From an uncultured Collinsella sp. (GTDB lineage Bacteria > Actinomycetota > Coriobacteriia > Coriobacteriales > Coriobacteriaceae), in NCBI GenBank assembly GCA_902478995.1, contig CABSNF010000044.1, forward strand, positions 1 to 17,934: a stretch of DNA of 17,934 bases, written 5' to 3'. The notes below the pieces were generated by a model. The model made no database searches. It saw only the letters and a list, made by a program, of their open reading frames with translations, and was not told the DNA's origin. The translations under genes were made by a program, and so were the position numbers. Below are positions 6,953 through 14,620 of this stretch, in pieces (the stretch's first letter is position 1; each line of letters opens with the position of its first letter).

Positions 6953-9835
6953 CTAAATAAACACGTCGACGAGGATGGGCATAAGGTTGAGCAGGCCAAA
7001 CACCAGCGCCACGCCCCATCCGAGCTTAAAGCAGCTGCGCCAGGTGCTGCGTGCGAAGGTGTTGTCGATCAGCACCTCGACAAAATACGTCGCGGCCATC
7101 ACGACCAGGGCTACGACCCAGCTCACCGGGTTGTCCCAAACAAAGAACATGCCCACCCACATCAAAAACAGCACGGTCTCGCACCAGTGCATAAGGGTCA
7201 TCTTGGCCAGCGTGCCGCCGCTCATCTCGGTGGCGACGCCCTGGACGATCTCCTGATGCGCGTGATGCGAGTACGAAAGGTCAAACGGCGACTTGCGCAG
7301 CTTGATGGTAAGCACCGCGAGCAGCGCGAGGAAAATAGGCGCGCTGTACACGATGATGGGGGCCGACTGCCCCGTCACGGCGATGGAATCGAAGCTATCG
7401 GTAGCAAGGTACAGGCCCACGCTCATCAGCAGAACGGCGGGCTCGTAACTCATAACCTGCAGCAACTCACGATCGGCGCCGACCTGGGCAAACGGGCTTT
7501 GCGTCGAGGCGGACGCCAGCACCACAAAGATCGCGGCGAGCGTCACCATAAAAGCGCACAGCAGCGTGTTGGAACCCGACACAAAGATGCCGCCGCCCAC
7601 CACGGTAAAGATGAGCGCACACGCCATGTAGGTATCGTCCATGGTGCTTACGCTGGCAGGGGCCTTGCGCAGCAGCTTGGCAACGTCGTAGAAGGGCTGC
7701 AGCAAGCGCGGGCCCACGCGGCCCTGCATGCGGGCCGAAAGCTTACGGTCAAGACCATCGATCAGGCCACCAACCAAAGGCGCAATCAGGGCAAACGCCA
7801 CGGTGCCTATAAAGATGCCCAAGACGCCCGAACCTTCAAAATACTTGCCGCGCAGCACCGAGGGCGCGCTCATGGCAAGCCGCTCGGGCCCAATCCACGC
7901 GCAGCACAGCAGCGCAAACAAGATAATGCTGCAGCACACGACGCTACCCGCGGGGCCAATACGCTTCTCGCCAAGGGCGTCCTCCGAGTACCAATTGCGC
8001 TTTTCGGCCTTCACCTCGTGTCCCATCGAGCCGCGGAAATGGCGATATTTGTCGGTTCCCACGCCCGAAAGGTACACGTTGACGTGCGGCTTATTGCTCA
8101 CGCGGAACGACGTCAGCAGCACCACGGCGATAAACGCCACGATAACCACCATCAGATACATAGCGTCCTTGCCAATAACATACGGCACGCGGCCAAACAC
8201 CATGGCCAAGTAAGGCGACACCAGGCCGCTCGAGATAACCGGGAACGCCACGCAGCACAGAATCAGTAGCGCGGCGATGGTGTTGAGCGCCATCCATTCG
8301 GTCTTATGGACATTGACCTCAACGTTTTGAGCCGTGGGATCGACGCCCGAAAGCTTGGCAAGCCACTTGCCCCAGAAGAAGAACGTCGCGGCCGAGCCGA
8401 AGGCCAGCACCATGATCATGAGCACGTTGCCGGTCTGCGCAAACGCCACCAGGGCGCCCCACTTGGACACGAGCATGCCAAACGGCGCCACAAACATACC
8501 CATGATGCCCAGCATCATCAGACGCGTCAGGTGCGGCATGCGGCTGAACATACCGTCCATGTCCTCGATATTGCGGCTGCCGATATGATGCTCGGCGGTG
8601 CCCACACACAGGAATAGCAGCGACTTGGCCACGGTATGGAACAAGATCAGGAAGATGGCGGCCCACACGGCCTCGGGCGCGCCGACACCCAGGCAGGCAC
8701 TGATGAGGCCCAAGTTGGAAATGGTGGAGTACGCGAGCACGCGCTTGGCGTTACTCTGCGAGATGGCCATGAGGGCAGCGAGCAAAAACGTGATGGCACC
8801 CACACTCGTGACCATAAAGCCGGTCACGGGATAGATGGCATAGAGCGGGCTCAGCTTGACCATTAGGAACACGCCGGCTTTGACCATGGTGGACGAATGC
8901 AGCAGGGCGCTCGTGGGCGTGGGGGCAACCATGGCGCCGAGCAGCCAGGTGTGGAACGGCATCTGCGCGGCCTTGGTAAGGGCGGCGAGCGACAACAGGA
9001 TGACCGGCATCACCAGCAGCGCGGATTGCGCGGTTCCAGCGCTGGAAAGCTCGATCATGCCCGAGATGGTCAGCGGCATGCCGTTAACGTGCAGGTACAT
9101 GAGTCCGGCCAAAAACGCGATGCCGCCCAGCATATTGAGGATGATCTGGGTGAAGGCGTTTTTGATGGCCTCGGGCGTGCGCGTGTAGCCAATCATAAGG
9201 AACGAGCACACGGTGGTGATTTCCCAGCCGCAGAACAGCCACTCGAGGTTGTCGCTCGTCACGATGACGAACATGGCCGAGAGGAACAGGAACATAAGCG
9301 CCAGGAACTGCGGGCGACGGTCGGGCGCGGCCTGCCCGCGCAGTGCGGCCTCATGCTCGTCATGGGCCTGGAAGTCCTTCATGTAGCCCAGGGCATACAC
9401 GCAGATTAGGCTGCCGACGATGCCGACGGCGAGCACCATGATTACGCTCATGTAGTCTAGGTAGAGCGGCGTTGCGGTGACGGCTTCGGCTGCGGGCAGC
9501 GTCATGGTCGCAAAGGCGAGCGAGCCCACCAGCTGGACTATGCCGAGCACCGTGGTGAGCGCGTTCCTATATTTGTACGCGTTGTACAGGATGACGGCGC
9601 ACAGGATGACATCGATGGCGGAGCTGATGATCGAGAGCACATGCGAGGTGCCGGGGGCAACCTCAAAGCTCTGCGGGCCCGTGCCAAAAAACATGACGGC
9701 GACTACAACTGTCACCGCCATAATCATGCCGGAACCTATGAGCCCCACCGCATCGCGGGCGCAGTCACCGCGCGCGAGCAGCATGCCCAGCGCCGGTACC
9801 AGCGGAAACAGGGTAAGGAAATACAGTAGCGTCAT
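6953..9835 (-). CDS. Fused EchA-EchB membrane subunit: antiporter-like (NuoL/MrpA/HyfB) plus NuoH/HycD-like domain
   Basis: This is one uninterrupted 960-codon frame with a good GGGGGAG ribosome site. Residues 1 to about 580 are an antiporter-like, multi-helix domain with the key ion-path residues E205 (GWE), K288 (ALTKAAQMPFHTWL), H295, H313 and K319 (HSSTMVKAG). A polar linker of about 50 residues follows (580-630, rich in K, R, H, E), then a helix. From about 665 to 960 it is a NuoH/EchB-like domain with RVGPRLLQPFYDVAKLL (706-722), S796-Y-E-P, SPFDLSYSHHAHQEIVQG (849-866) and EMSGG (870-874). It anchors the complex in the membrane and should couple H2 metabolism to H+ or Na+ transport. 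EchA and EchB are normally separate genes. First gene of the operon. Confidence 0.93.
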   Translation of the reverse strand: MTLLYFLTLFPLVPALGMLLARGDCARDAVGLIGSGMIMAVTVVVAVMFFGTGPQSFEVAPGTSHVLSIISSAIDVILCAVILYNAYKYRNALTTVLGIVQLVGSLAFATMTLPAAEAVTATPLYLDYMSVIMVLAVGIVGSLICVYALGYMKDFQAHDEHEAALRGQAAPDRRPQFLALMFLFLSAMFVIVTSDNLEWLFCGWEITTVCSFLMIGYTRTPEAIKNAFTQIILNMLGGIAFLAGLMYLHVNGMPLTISGMIELSSAGTAQSALLVMPVILLSLAALTKAAQMPFHTWLLGAMVAPTPTSALLHSSTMVKAGVFLMVKLSPLYAIYPVTGFMVTSVGAITFLLAALMAISQSNAKRVLAYSTISNLGLISACLGVGAPEAVWAAIFLILFHTVAKSLLFLCVGTAEHHIGSRNIEDMDGMFSRMPHLTRLMMLGIMGMFVAPFGMLVSKWGALVAFAQTGNVLMIMVLAFGSAATFFFWGKWLAKLSGVDPTAQNVEVNVHKTEWMALNTIAALLILCCVAFPVISSGLVSPYLAMVFGRVPYVIGKDAMYLMVVIVAFIAVVLLTSFRVSNKPHVNVYLSGVGTDKYRHFRGSMGHEVKAEKRNWYSEDALGEKRIGPAGSVVCCSIILFALLCCAWIGPERLAMSAPSVLRGKYFEGSGVLGIFIGTVAFALIAPLVGGLIDGLDRKLSARMQGRVGPRLLQPFYDVAKLLRKAPASVSTMDDTYMACALIFTVVGGGIFVSGSNTLLCAFMVTLAAIFVVLASASTQSPFAQVGADRELLQVMSYEPAVLLMSVGLYLATDSFDSIAVTGQSAPIIVYSAPIFLALLAVLTIKLRKSPFDLSYSHHAHQEIVQGVATEMSGGTLAKMTLMHWCETVLFLMWVGMFFVWDNPVSWVVALVVMAATYFVEVLIDNTFARSTWRSCFKLGWGVALVFGLLNLMPILVDVFI

Positions 9836-10118
9836 ACCATCACTCCCCCATGCAAAAACGCTGCAATTGTTTAACGTTATAGCTCAATTGAGGAGTAGCA
9901 GCGGCGGGTTTTCGGTCAACTGGGGAGTTTTAGGCGTACGGGGTAAGGAGTCTGTCCGCATTGGAGCAGAGGGGTGACGCTCCACCTATCGCAGCGACAG
10001 GCGCGCGGGCCACTGCGCGCGGTTGATTGGCCACGCTGGAGGATATCCCGATAGGCTCGCGACGGTCCAAATAGTTGGCGCGGCAAGAAAAATGCGCCCC
10101 TGTGGGCGCACCCTCTTG
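9836..10118. promoter_or_regulatory. Leader region of the Ech operon
   Basis: This gap lies upstream of the hydrogenase operon and downstream of the helix-turn-helix gene. Two CAATTG palindromes (9864-9869 and 9885-9890) sit 21 bp apart, 29 to 55 bases before the ATG, with a TATAAC-like box between them on the minus strand. No good matching -35 is seen, so the promoter is only suspected. Confidence 0.3.
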
Positions 10119-10119
10119 C
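10083..10119 (-). terminator. Rho-independent terminator of the helix-turn-helix gene
   Basis: On the minus strand the stem TGCGCCC/GGGCGCA (10110-10104 with 10099-10093) is followed directly by five T (10092-10088). The outer GCAAGA/TCTTGC bases extend the stem across the T run. It starts right at the stop codon of the gene and should insulate it from the Ech operon. Confidence 0.85.
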
Positions 10120-10514
10120 TACTCTGCCTGCTTAACGCGCGGCTTGCGACCGCGCGGCTTATCGACCAGTGCGGACTCACCGCTCTCGCGGTACTGGCGG
10201 CACCAAGCCTTGACCGAAGACTCGCTGGGAATCTTGTACTTGATCATGGCCTCGCGAACCGTCAGGCCGTTTTCCAGACGGTCCTTAACCACGGCGAGCT
10301 TTACGTCGTACGAATAGGTGTGATGACAAGCGCCCGCATTGAGCACGGCGTCGGCACCGCCCACGGCATATGCGCGGGCCCACTGACGAGCCGTGGCCTG
10401 GGGAATGCCAAGCTTTGCGGCGAGGGCGCGGTGACCGACCCCCTCTTGGAGGATCTCGACGGCGCGCTGCCTAACCTCGGGCGCATGCGTGCGAGTCCTT
10501 GTTGCTTCCGACAT
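10119..10514 (-). CDS. Stand-alone double helix-turn-helix protein (IS3 OrfA-like / transposase-derived DNA-binding protein)
   Basis: This protein of 131 residues has two helix-turn-helix segments: about 14-50 (VRQRAVEIL, LAAKLGIPQATARQWARAY) and about 70-110 (VREAMIKYKIPSESSVKAWCRQY). It ends with a basic tail, KPRGRKPR. This arrangement is that of OrfA of IS3/IS150-like elements (HTH_28/HTH_Tnp type). No DDE transposase OrfB follows, no inverted-repeat ends are seen, and a tight terminator closes the gene, so it is a domesticated regulator or an orphan remnant. The ATG at 10514 is preferred; an in-frame GTG at 10523 has no better ribosome site. The promoter region contains two short palindromes that could be its own operators. 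Confidence 0.8.
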   Translation of the reverse strand: MSEATRTRTHAPEVRQRAVEILQEGVGHRALAAKLGIPQATARQWARAYAVGGADAVLNAGACHHTYSYDVKLAVVKDRLENGLTVREAMIKYKIPSESSVKAWCRQYRESGESALVDKPRGRKPRVKQAE

Positions 10515-10564
10515 ACCTGCCACTTCTTAGCCTTAACCGTTAATCTGCTTTCTTACGTGCATGC

Positions 10565-10593
10565 TAGATAGTAGCATTTTGCTGTTTGCTCAA
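10565..10593 (-). promoter_or_regulatory. Putative promoter of the HTH gene with overlapping palindromes
   Basis: On the minus strand TTGAGC (10593-10588), a 17-bp spacer and TATCTA (10570-10565) form a sigma-70-like promoter about 50 bases before the ATG. The palindrome ATGCTA-GATAG-TAGCAT (10561-10577) covers the -10 and CTGTTT-GCTCA-AAACAG (10582-10598) covers the -35, as expected of operators. Confidence 0.5.
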
Positions 10594-10851
10594 AACAGTT
10601 AATTAAAATAGACGCGGCGTTATCTGGACATTTGGCACCAATTTACGACATTTCTTTATCGATTATTTACGCTGGTAGCTGACTCGCAGCTAATCGTCAT
10701 TCGCTTGTCAACAAAATTGGCATCTCTTTATGTCCTTTGATATAGAGGATATAATTATTAAACCCTCCCCAATAATTTTGAGCGGCCTGCAAGGTAGTAG
10801 GTGTCCTCACTCCTCATGATTACCGCGCATTGCCATCCATCAGAGCAAAAC

Positions 10852-10887
10852 AAAAAGGCGGGGCCTGCTGCGCTTGCAGACCCCGCC
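10852..10887 (-). terminator. Rho-independent terminator of the enoate reductase gene
   Basis: On the minus strand a 12-bp stem, GGCGGGGTCTGC with GCAGGCCCCGCC (one G-U pair), has a 7-base loop and is followed by five T (10856-10852). It lies about 75 bases after the stop codon. Confidence 0.85.
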
Positions 10888-10960
10888 CCGGTTGACACCC
10901 GATGGGACGCAGTCGGGCGAGGCGGATCCGTGCTACCGCCCCGTCCCGCTGCGATGTTAC

Positions 10961-12991
10961 CTACAGCTCGTTGGCCGCGTGATATGCCGTGCGAATGGCG
11001 CTCGCAATGTCGGCGGTGCGCTCGCCCGAGCAGTCGCCCACGCAGGTCACGGGCACCGTCACGCCGTCCAGGTCAAACGCGTTGGCCTTGGAGCCCACGG
11101 CCATCACCACGTAATCGCAGACGATCTTCACCGGCTCCTCGGCGCCGTCCTCGGCAGTGCGAACAGCCTCCACGCCCTCGTCGGTAATGGCGGTCAGGCG
11201 GGTCTTCACGTGCTGCTCCACGTTGTGCTCGGCAAAGTCGCTCATGATCAGCGGCAGAATGGTCTCGGACTCGCCCGCGGCAATCTTGTCGAGCATCTCG
11301 ACGATCGCCACCTCGCAGCCGTGCTGCAGCAGGTACTCGGCAGTCTCGGTGCCTACCAGGCCACCGCCAATGACGGCGACGCGGCCCGTAAGCTCCACCT
11401 TGCCGGCCAGCACGTCCCAGCTCGAGACGACCTTCTCCGAGTCGGCGCCCGGAACGGGAATGACCACGTCGTGTGCGCCCACAGCAACAATCGCAGCGTC
11501 GGCGGCGTTGAGGTCCTCAACGGTAGCGGCATGGTTGAGCTCAACCTTCACGCCCAGGCCGGGCAGAATCTTCTCGTAGTACTCGACCGAGCGCATGATC
11601 TCGTCCTTGCGCGGGGGCGCGGCCGCCAGCACAATCTGGCCGCCCAGGTGATCGCTCGCCTCGTAAACGGTCACATCGTAGCCGCGCTTGGCCGCCACGC
11701 GTGCGGCCTCCAGGCCGGCAATACCGCCGCCCACCACGGCGATCTTCTTGTCGCCCTCGCCCGGCTTAATGGCGATGGTCGCTTCGTCGCCGTTCTCGGC
11801 ATTGAGCACACACGAGATGTACTTGCGGTTTTGAATCGCATCGACGCAGCCCTTGTTGCAGTTGAGGCACTCGCGGATGGGCTCGCCCGTGGCGGCCTTC
11901 AGCGCAATGTCGGGGTCGCACATGAGCGAGCGGCCATAGGCGATGATGTCGGCTGCGCCGTCTTCCAGAATCTTCTCGCCGGCCTCAACCGAGACAACAC
12001 GTCCGACGGTGGCCACCGGCACGGAGACCAGGGCCTTGACGCGCTCGGCCACGGGCAGCGTCCAGTTGTAGGGCATGGCGCCCATGGGCGGAATGGTGTC
12101 GCCCATGTTGCCGGTGTGGTTGGCCTGCGCGACCTGGATCATGTCGATGCCCGCACCCTCGAGCAGCTTGGCGAACTCGCAGGCCTCGTCGGGCTGCAGG
12201 CCACCCTTGCCGCGTGGCGTGCCGTCGGGGTTCTCCATAATCACGGGGAGCTTGTACTCCACCATCAGCTGCGGCGCGGCTTCCTTAATGGCGGCGACGA
12301 CCTCGAGCGCGTAGCGAACGCGGTTCTCGAACGAGCCACCGTACTCGTCGGTGCGCTTGTTGAGGATCGCGGAGCACAGCGAGCCCACCAGACGGTCGCC
12401 GTGGACCTCGATGGCGTCGATGCCAGCCTGCTGCGCGCGGGCGGCCGAGGCGGCAATGGCCTCCTTGATCTGGGTGAGTTGCTCCACGGTGGCCTCGTTC
12501 ACAAAGTGCTGCATGTCGTGGTGCAGTTTGGCGTAGGCCTGCTTGCGGATCTCGTTGGACTCGGCCATCTTGGCGGCAAAGGTCTCCTCGTCGCCGGCGG
12601 CCTTGGCCTCCTGCGCGGCCTTGGCGGCAGCCATGGAACCCATGACCATGCGGCCGACACCGGGCACGTCGTACTCGGGGTGGAACAGCTGCAGCGCGAC
12701 CTTGGCACCGTGCTTGTGGACGGCGTCGGCCAGCGCCTTAAACGTGGGGATCTGGGCGTCAGTCGCCAGCTTGGGCGTGGGGCTCGCGGTCATGACGGGA
12801 GCGACGTCGCCGATGACGATGTAGCTCACGCCGCCACGGGCCAGGCGCTCGTAAAAAGCCAGGCTGCGCTCGCCAATGGAACCGTCACGCTCCTCGTAGC
12901 CGGTGGTCAGCGGCGGGAACATTATGCGGTTCTTGAGCTCAAGGGGGCCAACCGTAATGGGCTGGAGCAGCTTGGATGCAAGTGCGGTCAT
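10961..12991 (-). CDS. FAD/FMN-dependent 2-enoate reductase family protein (FadH/BaiCD/BaiH-like)
   Basis: This ~676-residue flavo-iron-sulfur enzyme has three parts (numbered from an ATG at 12997). First is an old-yellow-enzyme TIM barrel (10-370) with LKNRIMFPPL, NKRTDEYGGSFENR (213-226) and the FMN-phosphate strand ADIIAYGRSLMCDP. Next is a 4Fe-4S site, C377-x2-C380-x3-C384-x11-C396. Last are FAD and NAD(P) Rossmann segments with VVGGGIAGLEAA (421-432) and VIGGGLVGTETA (542-553). Such enzymes reduce activated C=C bonds of enoates, dienoyl-CoA or bile-acid intermediates; the substrate here is unknown. The usual HGAHGYL catalytic loop reads HGDRLVGS (199-206), and residues 115-170 hold an Ala/Lys-rich helical insertion. 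The second ATG (12991) lies seven bases after GAGAGG and is preferred; the first is too close to it. It is a single-gene unit with its own terminator. Confidence 0.9.
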   Translation of the reverse strand: MTALASKLLQPITVGPLELKNRIMFPPLTTGYEERDGSIGERSLAFYERLARGGVSYIVIGDVAPVMTASPTPKLATDAQIPTFKALADAVHKHGAKVALQLFHPEYDVPGVGRMVMGSMAAAKAAQEAKAAGDEETFAAKMAESNEIRKQAYAKLHHDMQHFVNEATVEQLTQIKEAIAASAARAQQAGIDAIEVHGDRLVGSLCSAILNKRTDEYGGSFENRVRYALEVVAAIKEAAPQLMVEYKLPVIMENPDGTPRGKGGLQPDEACEFAKLLEGAGIDMIQVAQANHTGNMGDTIPPMGAMPYNWTLPVAERVKALVSVPVATVGRVVSVEAGEKILEDGAADIIAYGRSLMCDPDIALKAATGEPIRECLNCNKGCVDAIQNRKYISCVLNAENGDEATIAIKPGEGDKKIAVVGGGIAGLEAARVAAKRGYDVTVYEASDHLGGQIVLAAAPPRKDEIMRSVEYYEKILPGLGVKVELNHAATVEDLNAADAAIVAVGAHDVVIPVPGADSEKVVSSWDVLAGKVELTGRVAVIGGGLVGTETAEYLLQHGCEVAIVEMLDKIAAGESETILPLIMSDFAEHNVEQHVKTRLTAITDEGVEAVRTAEDGAEEPVKIVCDYVVMAVGSKANAFDLDGVTVPVTCVGDCSGERTADIASAIRTAYHAANEL

Positions 12992-13132
12992 GGACATTCC
13001 TCTCTTGTAGGCGCGGCGGCGATGATGCCGCGTAGTTGTCTAAAGGATATGGCATGGGAGTGCGGCAGCGCAACGGAAATCGGCGGATAGCAGGCGGCGG
13101 CAGGTGGATGGGGCGGGCGGCCCGTCGGTTTG

Positions 13133-13429
13133 TCTCAATCTGTAACATCTACTCGGCAAAACCGGGTCTTACTGTTACAGATCGAGATATTCCCCTCGAC
13201 CCAACCTCAACAATCTCAATCTGTAACAGCTAGGCCCACTTTTGACCCCTACCTGTTACAGATCGAGACAAACCAAACCCGCCTGCTAGAAAATCTCAAT
13301 CTGTAACAACAACTCGGCAAAATCCGTCCCTCGTGTTACAGATTTAGACAAACACGACCCAACCCACCGGTATATCTCGATCTGTAACACCTAGCCGCCC
13401 AAATCGGGTCTAGATGTTACAGATCGAGA
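13133..13429. repeat. Array of eight 15-nt motifs in alternating orientation (four 55-bp palindromic units)
   Basis: The motif TCTCRATCTGTAACA occurs forward at 13133, 13214, 13294 and 13375, and reverse-complemented at 13173, 13254, 13334 and 13415. Each forward/reverse pair makes a unit of exactly 55 bp with a 25-nt centre: 13133-13187, 13214-13268, 13294-13348, 13375-13429. Units are separated by 26, 25 and 26 nt, so motifs fall every 40-41 nt. The arms are nearly identical (unit 4 left has G for A; unit 3 right has TTTAGA for TCGAGA). The centres and spacers have diverged, though traces such as CTCGGCAAAA and CGACCCAACC recur. The array probably arose by tandem duplication of an ~80-bp unit, with arms and spacing kept. 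Confidence 0.9.
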
Positions 13430-13479
13430 TTTTGTTTGAGAGGCCGAGAATTGAACCGAAGAAACGATCCCGGAATAAC

Positions 13480-13509
13480 AAAAAAGCTCGCCGACTAGGC
13501 CGACGAGCT
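13480..13509 (-). terminator. Rho-independent terminator of the initiator tRNA gene
   Basis: On the minus strand AGCTCGTCG pairs with CGGCGAGCT (one G-U pair) and is followed by six T (13485-13480). It lies 10 bases past the encoded CCA and should keep the tRNA transcript from running into the repeat array. Confidence 0.88.
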
Positions 13510-13518
13510 GCAAGTTCT

Positions 13519-13595
13519 TGGTCGCGGGGGCAGGATTTGAACCTACGACCTCCGGGTTATGAGCCCGGCGAGCTACCAGACTGCTCCACCCCGCA
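13519..13595 (-). tRNA. Initiator tRNA-fMet (anticodon CAU), CCA encoded
   Basis: This 77-base cloverleaf on the minus strand has anticodon CAU at 13561-13559, the T-loop GGTTCAAATCC and an encoded CCA end (13521-13519). Initiator traits are visible: three consecutive G-C pairs in the anticodon stem (GGG CTCATAA CCC), an A11-U24 pair in the D stem and no Watson-Crick pair at 1-72 (U and G). The length equals that of bacterial tRNA-fMet. It has a good promoter and terminator and is a single-gene unit. Confidence 0.95.
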
Positions 13596-13626
13596 ATGTC
13601 TGGGCGCCTCATGTGCGCAAGAAAGA

Positions 13627-13655
13627 ATATTACGCGGGAGTTCGGTAAACGGCAA
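13627..13655 (-). promoter_or_regulatory. Sigma-70-type promoter of the initiator tRNA
   Basis: On the minus strand TTGCCG (13655-13650), a 17-bp spacer and TAATAT (13632-13627) lie 32 bases upstream of the tRNA 5' end. This is the best consensus promoter in the window. Confidence 0.75.
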
Positions 13656-13791
13656 GGAAAATCTTGTAGAGCATAATTCCTTCATATTTAAACCCCTCAG
13701 CCCCTATCACCGTAAACGAATCGCAGCCGAGCGCCGTCGACGGCACGTATACAATGGTGCGCGTCCTTTTATGCCGACACCGGGAGTAGAC

Positions 13792-14565
13792 ATGCTGCTC
13801 GCTATCGATATGGGAAACACGCAGACGGCCATGGGCCTGTTTGACGGAGACGAGCTGGTGCAGTCGTGGCGCATGCCCACCGACCGCTCCTATACCGCCG
13901 ACGAGATCCATGTGCGCCTGATGGGTTTCTTTAAGATGTACGGCCTTTCGCTCGATGCGGTCGACGCGATCGCCTTTGCGGGCGTGGTGCCGCAGCTCTC
14001 GCGCGAGTGGCACGCCGTGGCCGACCGCATTGCCGCGGACGCCATCGTCATCGGGCCGCAGACGGCCGCCGTAACCAAGCTGCGGGCGGCGCGCCCCCAG
14101 GCCGTTGGTGCCGACCGCATCGCCAACGCCGTCGCTGCCGAGACCTTCTATGGCGCGCCGGCGATCGTGGTGGACTTTGGCACCGCGACCAATATCGACG
14201 TCATCGATGAGGACGGTTATTACATTGGCGGAGCGATCGCGCCGGGCATTCGCATCTCCATGGACGCGCTTGCCGCCCGTGCCGCCAAGCTCGCCAGCGT
14301 GCCGCTCGAGGCGCCCGAGCACGCCATCGGCCGCGATACCGAGGAGTGCATCAAGGTCGGCGCCGTAACGGGCGCCGCCGCCATGGCTGAGGGCCTGGTC
14401 GCGCGCATGAAGCGCGAGCTGGGCCGCGAGGATGCCACCGTTATCGCCACGGGCGGTCTCGCCAGCATCGTCGCCGATTCGACCGATGCCTTCGACGTGG
14501 TCGACGGACAGCTCACCATCAAGGGTATCTGCGAAATCTACCGCCGCATGCAGGAGCTGGGATAG
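13792..14565 (+). CDS. coaX: Type III pantothenate kinase
   Basis: This 257-residue enzyme phosphorylates pantothenate in the first step of coenzyme A synthesis. It belongs to the ASKHA fold, and the family motifs are present: D6-M-G-N-T10 (phosphate loop), the pantothenate/catalytic segment V105-G-A-D108-R, the second nucleotide segment D128-F-G-T-A-T133, and GGAIAPG (146-152). Length is normal for CoaX. The frame is open far upstream, through the antisense of the tRNA, but the ATG at 13792 has GGGAG five bases before it. The next ATG upstream (13771) has no ribosome site. A TATACAAT box at 13749-13756 may be its -10. It is the only plus-strand protein gene in the window, and copy A of the 41-bp palindrome lies 55 bases after its stop. 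Confidence 0.95.
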   Translation: MLLAIDMGNTQTAMGLFDGDELVQSWRMPTDRSYTADEIHVRLMGFFKMYGLSLDAVDAIAFAGVVPQLSREWHAVADRIAADAIVIGPQTAAVTKLRAARPQAVGADRIANAVAAETFYGAPAIVVDFGTATNIDVIDEDGYYIGGAIAPGIRISMDALAARAAKLASVPLEAPEHAIGRDTEECIKVGAVTGAAAMAEGLVARMKRELGREDATVIATGGLASIVADSTDAFDVVDGQLTIKGICEIYRRMQELG

Positions 14566-14620
14566 GACAGGGGCTTAAGTCGAGCACGAGCGCGAGCGGC
14601 GAACTAGGCAACGCATCGGC

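Larger units (their letters stand above)
10515..10960. other. AT-rich intergenic region between the enoate reductase and the HTH gene
   Basis: About 10560-10790 is clearly richer in A+T than the flanking genes. It holds a likely minus-strand promoter for the HTH gene, three 17-bp palindromes of 6-5-6 form (10561-10577, 10582-10598, 10676-10692) and the terminator of the enoate reductase at 10852-10887. A TATAAT at 10750-10755 on the plus strand has only a poor -35. No protein gene is supported. Confidence 0.5.
12992..13518. other. Intergenic region upstream of the enoate reductase, holding the alternating-repeat array and the tRNA terminator
   Basis: Besides the array (13133-13429) and the tRNA terminator (13480-13509), a weak minus-strand promoter is possible: TTGCGC (13073-13068), an 18-bp spacer and TATCCT (13049-13044), about 50 bases before the enoate reductase start. 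No protein gene is seen. Confidence 0.45.

Noticed and set aside
6794..8269. 491-codon plus-strand frame and other long plus-strand frames over the Ech operon
   Set aside because: They are shadows of high-GC codon use on the minus strand; His/Gln/Arg-rich composition and no domains.
4158..9835. Complex I (NADH dehydrogenase) fragment
   Set aside because: The NuoD-like subunit has both Ni-binding CxxC motifs and there are no NuoE/F/G subunits; gene order fits Ech hydrogenase.
10119..10514. Complete IS3-family insertion sequence
   Set aside because: There is no OrfB transposase, no terminal inverted repeats or target duplication, and the gene has its own promoter and terminator.
13133..13429. 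CRISPR array
   Set aside because: The repeats alternate in orientation, are only 15 nt long, the spacers share ancestry with each other and there are no cas genes in the window.
13441..13470. tRNA fragment or attachment site (GGTTCAATTC on the minus strand)
   Set aside because: Only the T-loop matches; the stem does not pair, no integrase is present and no second copy of the real tRNA end is found.
13391..13612. Small minus-strand protein
   Set aside because: It is the translated image of the initiator tRNA and its terminator.
13414..13791. N-terminal extension of coaX
   Set aside because: The frame stays open only by chance through the antisense of the tRNA gene; the ATG at 13792 has a proper ribosome site and gives the family length.
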